Below are positions 59,664-64,000 of a stretch of DNA of 64,000 nucleotides, in pieces. The notes beneath the pieces are model-generated. The model was not told the origin of the DNA. It ran no database searches and saw only the letters and a program-made list of their open reading frames with translations. The translations under genes and the position numbers were made by a program. Location: the NCBI RefSeq assembly GCF_001620055.1, contig NZ_LQGY01000028.1:62001-126000 (forward strand), in the 5' to 3' direction. This stretch comes from Agromyces sp. NDB4Y10. Lineage in GTDB: Bacteria > Actinomycetota > Actinomycetes > Actinomycetales > Microbacteriaceae. Positions within the stretch are counted from its first letter, which is position 1; each line of letters opens with the position of its first letter.

Positions 59664-61355
59664 TCAGGGCGCGGGCGTCTCCGTGCTGCGAAGCGCTGCG
59701 TCGAGCGAGCCGATCAGCCCGTCGGTGAGGGCGTAGGCGGTGCCGCCCAGGACGCCGTACGCGAGCGTGAGCGAGTCGAGGCTGACGGTCCCGCGCACCT
59801 GGAGGGTGGCCGTGCCGCTCGCGTCGAGCACGCCCGAGAAGAGCACTTCGCCACCGCTCGAGACCGTGAACGGTGCGCCGGGCTCGCCGGTCACGGTCAG
59901 GGTGCGCCATCCGTTGGAGCCGGGTCGGCTGAGCTCGGCCGTGATGGGCGTGCTGCCGATCGGCGGTGCCGGCTCGGAGACCGGCGTCCGGCCACCACCG
60001 GTCGCGGGCGTCGTCCCGGCCGGGGGCGCGGCGGCCGGGTCGTCGTTCGGCGTGCTGCCGGAGGGTGCGCCCGAACTCCTGCCCTGCGGCGTCTCCGCCG
60101 CGTCGGGCGCGGGCGCGGCGTCGGCGGACGGCTGCGGGCCGGCGTCCGGCTCCGTCGGTGTCGGCGCGGTCGGGCTCGGTGCGTCGGGCAGTTCGCTCGA
60201 GACCACGACCGGCGGGAGCACGCGCGGCGCGGAGGCCGCGACGTCGTTCGTCGACCCGGGGTCGGCCAGGATCCGGGAGTCGTCCTCGCCGCCGCCGTTC
60301 CAGACGGACAGCCCGGCGACGAGTGCGGTGGTGGCCGCGATGCCGCCGAGGGTGGCGCCGATCGCGGCCGCGCGTCGGCGCGGGCTCGTGCGGAGCGCGG
60401 TGACCAGTGCCGCGGGCAGTGCGACGAGTCCGGCGACGCGGCCGATGCCCGGGGTCGTGTCGGCGTCGGCCGCGGCCTCCGTCTCGGCGGCCGTCTCGGC
60501 GAGGGTCGGCACCGGCTCCGTCGCTGCGGCGGAGGCGCCGCCGCGCACGGACTCCAGGAATGCGATGCCGCCGCCGGCACCAAGCAGGAGGATCGGCAGG
60601 GTTGTCACGGCGCGACGGGCGACGGCCTCGGGCGGTGCCGCGACGACCCGGCAGCGCGGACACTCGTCGAGGTGGGCGCGGGCGCGACGCCCCGACGCGG
60701 CCGCCGCGGTGCGGCACTCCGCGTCGTCGGGGAGCTCGGCCAGCCGGAGGGAGTTCCACTCCGCGCGAAGGGCCGCCTGCGCGTCGGCGACCATCGACTC
60801 GGCGTCGCCGGCCGTGAGGCCGAGTTCCGCGGCGAGCTCGGCGGTGGTCAGGCCGTCGACCTCGGTGAGCCAGAGGGCCTCCTGCCACCGGGTGGGCAGC
60901 GCGGCGAAGGCGGCGGCCGCAGCGGACCCGTCGCCCATGCCGTCGGGGAGTACGTCCTGGTAGGTCTCGACGGGCGCGAGCTCGAGCGGGGCGTGCGGCG
61001 CCGACGCGGCACCGGGGGGCGCGGCCGGCTCCGGCGGGGGCATCGCGCTCTCGTCCGCGATCGCCTGGCGGGTCAGGGCGAGCAGGTGCGGCCGGGTCGC
61101 GCCCGCCGGGCCTCCGCCGTCGCCGAGCTCGGCGACGAGGCGCTCCGCGGTGCGGACGACGACCGGCTCGGCGTCGGGCCGGCCGGTTGCGGCGCGGGCC
61201 GCGCGCCACGCCACCGAGAGATGGCGCTGCCAGAGCCGGGTGATGGCGAAGGAGTCGCCGGTATGGGCGGCGTCGACGAGTTCCGCGTCGGTCGGGGTCT
61301 CGATCACCGAGGGTGCGTCGAGGGGTGACGGTTCGCGGTTCGCCGCGTCCTCCAC
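59664..61355 (-). CDS. Sigma-70-like regulator fused to zinc finger, membrane helices and extracellular region
   Basis: 563 residues. About 15-60 resembles ECF sigma region 2 (ELVDAAHTGDSFAITRLWQRHL); about 145-195 is a clear region 4 (LPTRWQEALWLTEVDGLTTAELAAELGLT). A ZAS-type HxxxCxxC motif (HLDECPRCR) follows, then two membrane segments (about 245-265 and 308-330) and a long Pro/Ala/Thr-rich extracellular stretch ending in a beta-rich domain (about 465-560). Sigma-like and anti-sigma-like parts are thus on one chain. GTG at 61355 is chosen because GAGAGGAG precedes it suitably; GTG at 61361 overlaps that site. Confidence 0.84.
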   Translation of the reverse strand: MEDAANREPSPLDAPSVIETPTDAELVDAAHTGDSFAITRLWQRHLSVAWRAARAATGRPDAEPVVVRTAERLVAELGDGGGPAGATRPHLLALTRQAIADESAMPPPEPAAPPGAASAPHAPLELAPVETYQDVLPDGMGDGSAAAAAFAALPTRWQEALWLTEVDGLTTAELAAELGLTAGDAESMVADAQAALRAEWNSLRLAELPDDAECRTAAAASGRRARAHLDECPRCRVVAAPPEAVARRAVTTLPILLLGAGGGIAFLESVRGGASAAATEPVPTLAETAAETEAAADADTTPGIGRVAGLVALPAALVTALRTSPRRRAAAIGATLGGIAATTALVAGLSVWNGGGEDDSRILADPGSTNDVAASAPRVLPPVVVSSELPDAPSPTAPTPTEPDAGPQPSADAAPAPDAAETPQGRSSGAPSGSTPNDDPAAAPPAGTTPATGGGRTPVSEPAPPIGSTPITAELSRPGSNGWRTLTVTGEPGAPFTVSSGGEVLFSGVLDASGTATLQVRGTVSLDSLTLAYGVLGGTAYALTDGLIGSLDAALRSTETPAP

Positions 61356-61544
61356 GTCCACTCCTCTCCGCCCCTGGACGCACGGGAGGCGGTGGCTCGC
61401 TGCCCGTCCGGGGGATGCGCCGGGTCGCGGCGCGATCGGGGTTGCTGTCCGTCCGGCCCGATTCGGCGTGTGCGAGGGGGGCGCCTCTGGTCGGCGTCGC
61501 GCTCCTCGACGTGCATGCCGGGTGCGGCCCGACGGATGCGCCCG

Positions 61545-61571
61545 AGTCTACGACCCTCGACCGGGCGTTCC
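61545..61571 (-). promoter_or_regulatory. Candidate promoter of the sigma-like fusion gene
   Basis: On the minus strand GGAAC (61571-61567) is followed after 16 nt by TAGACT (61550-61545), resembling an ECF-type -35 with a sigma-A-like -10, in the 257-bp gap before the gene. Confidence 0.42.
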
Positions 61572-61612
61572 GCAAGACCCAGTTGTCGCGGTGCTCGGAT
61601 GAGCACGCGGGC

Positions 61613-62542
61613 TCAGCTGCCGATCTGGGGTGAGGCGACGCCCGTGCGCAGCAGCGCTCCCTCGTGCCGGACCGTGGCCGCGGCGATCTCCATCGCCTCG
61701 CCGAGGGCCCGCGACCACGCCTCGGCGTCCGCCGGCACGCCGTCGGTGGCGATGCGGTGCACGACGGCGGCGAGGGTCGCGTCGCCGGCGCCCATCGTGT
61801 CGACGACCGGGCCGTCGAGCTGCACGATGTCGGCGTGCACCTCGATGCCGCGGTGGTGCAGCGATGCGCCGTGGCGGCCCGCGGTCGCGAGGACGGCCGG
61901 CCCCGCGGCATCCGTCGACCCCCCGCCCCCGAGGCGCGCCACGAACTCGTCGAGCGGCGCCCCGAGCAGGAGGTCGGCGTCCTCGTCGCCGACCTTGACG
62001 AGCAGCGATCGGGCGGCGACGCGCTCGAAGTTCGCGAGGAACCGGTCGCGGTCGTGCAGCATGCCCGACCGCGGGTTGCCGTCGACGATCAGGCGGTGCT
62101 CGGGGCCCTCGATCGCGTCGAGCAGCAGGTCGACCTGCTCGTCGTCGTCGAACGGGTAGCAGCTGACGACCACGAGATCGGCGTCGGCGAGGGCGGCGCG
62201 CGTGTCGTCGTCGAAGTGCAGCTGCCGGTGCTGCGCCGCCTCGTTGAACTCGTATCGCGGCTCCCCGTCGGTGCGGATCGAGACCGCACGCGACGTGCCG
62301 TGCTGCGACGGGCTCGCGACGAGCCGCACGCCGTAGTCGTCGAGGAAGGCGTGGATGCGCTCGGCCGGCTCGTCGTCGCCAACCATGGCGATGAGGGTCG
62401 CGTCGTCGCCGAGGAGGGCGAGGCCCACCGCGACGTTCAGCGCGGCGCCGCCCACGAACTCCCGGGCGCCGGAGGGGTCGCGCAGTTCGTCGATGAGTGC
62501 GTCGCCGACGACGCTGATCCGGGCTCGAGACGTGGATGCCAT
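61613..62542 (-). CDS. PfkB-family carbohydrate kinase, second copy
   Basis: 309 residues of the ribokinase fold. GGAALNVAVGLALLG is the N-terminal glycine motif and VVDTMGAGDATLAA the C-terminal one with the catalytic Asp. ISVVGDALIDEL starts as in fructokinases and related sugar kinases. The substrate is unknown. GAGGCT 6 nt before the ATG (62542) suggests a leaderless mRNA. It is not closely similar in detail to the kinase at 26366-27247. Confidence 0.9.
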   Translation of the reverse strand: MASTSRARISVVGDALIDELRDPSGAREFVGGAALNVAVGLALLGDDATLIAMVGDDEPAERIHAFLDDYGVRLVASPSQHGTSRAVSIRTDGEPRYEFNEAAQHRQLHFDDDTRAALADADLVVVSCYPFDDDEQVDLLLDAIEGPEHRLIVDGNPRSGMLHDRDRFLANFERVAARSLLVKVGDEDADLLLGAPLDEFVARLGGGGSTDAAGPAVLATAGRHGASLHHRGIEVHADIVQLDGPVVDTMGAGDATLAAVVHRIATDGVPADAEAWSRALGEAMEIAAATVRHEGALLRTGVASPQIGS

Positions 62543-62548
62543 GTGCCC

Positions 62549-62554
62549 AGCCTC
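62549..62554 (-). promoter_or_regulatory. -10 element for second PfkB gene
   Basis: GAGGCT then GGGCAC then ATG on the minus strand; spacing 6 nt, no ribosome-binding site. Confidence 0.38.
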
Positions 62555-62688
62555 ACGCCGTGCGGCGCACCCGTCAACTGCGGCGGCGTCGCTGCCCGGT
62601 TCGTCGTCGACGGATGGCGCGGAGTGGCCCCGCGGCCCCCGGCGGCAATACAGTACGGTGTCACGCGTTCCCGCCCCAGAGGAGTCGA

Positions 62689-63414
62689 ATGAGACCCGGA
62701 CCCAGACGCAGCCTCACCCACCCCGAAATCCTCGACGCCGCGTTCGAGCTGCTCGAGACGAAGGGGTTCGACGCGGTGTCGGTGCGCGGTGTGGCGGGTG
62801 CCCTCGGCCTCACGCCGACCGCGATGTACACGTACTACCCCAACAAGCAGGCGCTGCTCGCGGGCATGGTCGAGCAGGTGCTCGGCCGCCTCCACGGCGT
62901 CGACCCCACGACGACGGATGCCGCCGACGCCGGCGCCCACGCGCCGACCCCCGAGCCGCGCGACCGCGTGCAGGCCCTCGCCTCGGCCCTGCGCGACCTG
63001 CTCGTCGAGCGCCCCGGCGCGGTCGGACTCCTGCTCGCGACGCCGCTCGACGGACCCAACGCCGCCCGCATGGATGAGGAACTGCTCACCGCCTTCACCG
63101 ATGCCGGGCTCGACCTCGCCTCCGCGGGACGGGCCGCGCACGCCGTTCGCGTGCACGTCCTCGGCGCGGTCGCCTTCGACGCCGCCGACGCGGTCCGCGA
63201 GGCCGACGCCGCGCGCGAAGCCGAGGTGGCGCCCGATCCGGCGGCCGGGTCCACGTCGGCCGCGGCATCCGACACGCTCTGGGACGACCTCGAGTCGTTC
63301 CCGCTCAGCGGCCGGTCGCGCGACCTCGACGACGATCCCGCCGGACGCTTCGCCTGGGGGCTCGACCGGCTGCTCGACGGGCTGCTCGCCGCCACCGGCC
63401 CCGCCGCCCGCTGA
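62689..63414 (+). CDS. TetR-family regulator
   Basis: 241 residues. N-terminal HTH SVRGVAGALGLTPTAMYTYYPNKQALLAGMVEQ is diagnostic. The C-terminal ligand part contains a TetR_C-like all-helix region but is interrupted by two Asp/Ala-rich low-complexity stretches (about 83-100 and 175-205), unusual for the family. The ATG at 62689 has AGAGGAG just upstream. Divergent from the PfkB gene, which it may control. Confidence 0.9.
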   Translation: MRPGPRRSLTHPEILDAAFELLETKGFDAVSVRGVAGALGLTPTAMYTYYPNKQALLAGMVEQVLGRLHGVDPTTTDAADAGAHAPTPEPRDRVQALASALRDLLVERPGAVGLLLATPLDGPNAARMDEELLTAFTDAGLDLASAGRAAHAVRVHVLGAVAFDAADAVREADAAREAEVAPDPAAGSTSAAASDTLWDDLESFPLSGRSRDLDDDPAGRFAWGLDRLLDGLLAATGPAAR

Positions 63415-63421
63415 CACGAGA

Positions 63422-63455
63422 CGAGGCGCCGACCCCCGAGGGGGCCGGCGCCTCG
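63422..63455. terminator. Bidirectional terminator
   Basis: 16-bp stem with one mismatch (63422-63437 with 63440-63455, arm CGAGGCGCCGACCCCC); an outer CTGACAC/GTGTCAG (63411-63417/63459-63465) can extend it. It lies between convergent genes. Confidence 0.82.
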
Positions 63456-63472
63456 CCGGTGTCAGTCCGCGA

Positions 63473-64000
63473 TCAGTCCGCGCGCGGCGGGGTGATCTCG
63501 ATCTGCGCCGAACGGTTGCCGTTCATCGCCTTCTTCACGGTGATCACCGTGCCGTAGCCGACGCCCGCGTCCTTCGGGTTGCCCGAACCCAGCACGGTCC
63601 AACCGAGGTCGGTGCCGTACAGGTCCGTCACGGGCTTGCCGTCCGCGTCGACGACCCGCGTCGAGTACGGCTGGTTGTCGACCGAGGGGACGACGACCGA
63701 GGCGTCGGAGTGACGCCAGAACAGGCTGCCGTTGCGGTACTCGATGCCGGGCGTCCAGCCCTGGTCGTCGGTGAACGTGCGCACCGCCGGCAGCGCCGGG
63801 ATCTCCGTGCAGTACTCGGTGAACGCCGCGTCCGTGATGCACTCCGTGAACGGGTACGTGTCCTGGAGGCCGAAGGCCGCGTTCGAGGACTGCGCCCGCG
63901 AGGGCAGGTTCTTCAGCGTCGACGGGTCCTTCGCCGCCGCCTCGCCGGTGCGGCGCAGCGGGTCGAAGTGGCTGTCGACGATCAGCAGGCCGCCCTTGGC
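63473..64000 (-). CDS. Immune-inhibitor-A / M6-type metalloprotease, C-terminal fragment
   Basis: The last 175 codons of a gene that enters from the right edge. GGLLIVDSHFDPLRRTG matches the segment following the catalytic domain in immune inhibitor A-like M6 peptidases, and TYPFTECITDAAFTE and the late beta-rich part (TVLGSGNPKDAGVGYGTVITVKKAMNG) fit its C-terminal domain. The HExxH zinc motif would lie outside the window, so activity cannot be judged. Probably a secreted protease. Confidence 0.68.
   Translation of the reverse strand, partial: AKGGLLIVDSHFDPLRRTGEAAAKDPSTLKNLPSRAQSSNAAFGLQDTYPFTECITDAAFTEYCTEIPALPAVRTFTDDQGWTPGIEYRNGSLFWRHSDASVVVPSVDNQPYSTRVVDADGKPVTDLYGTDLGWTVLGSGNPKDAGVGYGTVITVKKAMNGNRSAQIEITPPRAD

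Noticed and set aside
1-64000. CRISPR array, prophage, integron or biosynthetic gene cluster
   Set aside because: No spaced direct repeats, phage structural genes, integrase, or modular synthase genes were found anywhere in the window.

Overview
The window is a high-GC, densely packed stretch of an actinobacterial chromosome. Codon use, gene content and the frequent word GGATGCC/GGCATCC point to the family Microbacteriaceae (Agromyces or a close relative; this is inference). No gap between genes exceeds about 260 bp. There is no transposase, integrase, phage gene, CRISPR array or rRNA; the only RNA gene found is one tRNA-Leu(CAG).

Layout. 1-1343 (-): end of the cell-division/signalling cluster, fhaA-fhaB-pstP (pstP cut by the edge). 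1443-4822 (-): a two-gene operon for disaccharide phosphorolysis (GH65 phosphorylase plus beta-phosphoglucomutase). 5028-5111: tRNA-Leu with a strong terminator. 5194-10801: PAP2 phosphatase, an HMCES/YedK abasic-site protein, a secreted LVIVD protein, a DUF305 lipoprotein, a 57-residue acidic protein and an SDR epimerase. 10879-13674 (-): a stand-alone LigD-type polymerase domain and two membrane proteins. 13751-16503 (-): a CYP152-type P450 peroxygenase, then a CDGSH Fe-S protein translationally coupled to a heme-oxygenase-fold diiron oxidase. 16611-18829: a Cys/Met-metabolism PLP enzyme and a divergent DNA glycosylase, separated by a very large hairpin.

18895-23489 is an arsenic-response region: arsR1 diverging from arsO, then (-) an MBL hydrolase, a GNAT enzyme, an arsC and an ArsR-ArsC fusion. 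Each ArsR has its own visible palindromic operator type, and the fusion's operator occurs twice. No arsenite pump is present in the window. 23600-28383: universal stress protein, MBL/beta-CASP nuclease and a flavin-binding PNPOx-like protein read together, then a sugar kinase (-) and an acetyl-xylan-type esterase (+). 28427-32247: small proteins, an ArsR-SRPBCC pair with a multi-half-site operator, a GAP/LysE-fold transporter bracketed by two copies of one hairpin element, and a membrane-anchored sulfite-oxidase-like molybdoenzyme. 32382-42956: nuclease, FAD monooxygenase, EamA transporter, 3-hydroxyisobutyrate-dehydrogenase-like enzyme, several uncharacterised proteins, a BBE-type FAD oxidase and oligopeptidase B.

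43199-49107: a MocR-type regulator diverging from a PNPOx-like gene, then two tiny ORFs preceded by CCTCAG/CTGAGG boxes and a large AAA/LuxR (LAL) regulator. 49206-56568: glutathione peroxidase, a polar amino-acid ABC transporter (binding protein, permease, ATPase) running into an M20 peptidase and an RpiR regulator, and convergent leucyl aminopeptidase, which together look like an amino-acid/peptide scavenging unit. 56795-62542: a CDF-like membrane protein, a DedA-like protein, a DUF998-like membrane protein, a sigma-factor-like protein fused to a zinc-finger, membrane and extracellular region, and a second PfkB kinase. 62689-64000: a TetR regulator and the 3' end of an immune-inhibitor-A/M6-type protease.

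The most distinctive non-gene content is a set of long intergenic hairpins. Some occur as related copies, including one with a compensatory base-pair change and one inside a coding sequence. A second is a palindromic GGATGCC word that overrides normal codon choice.
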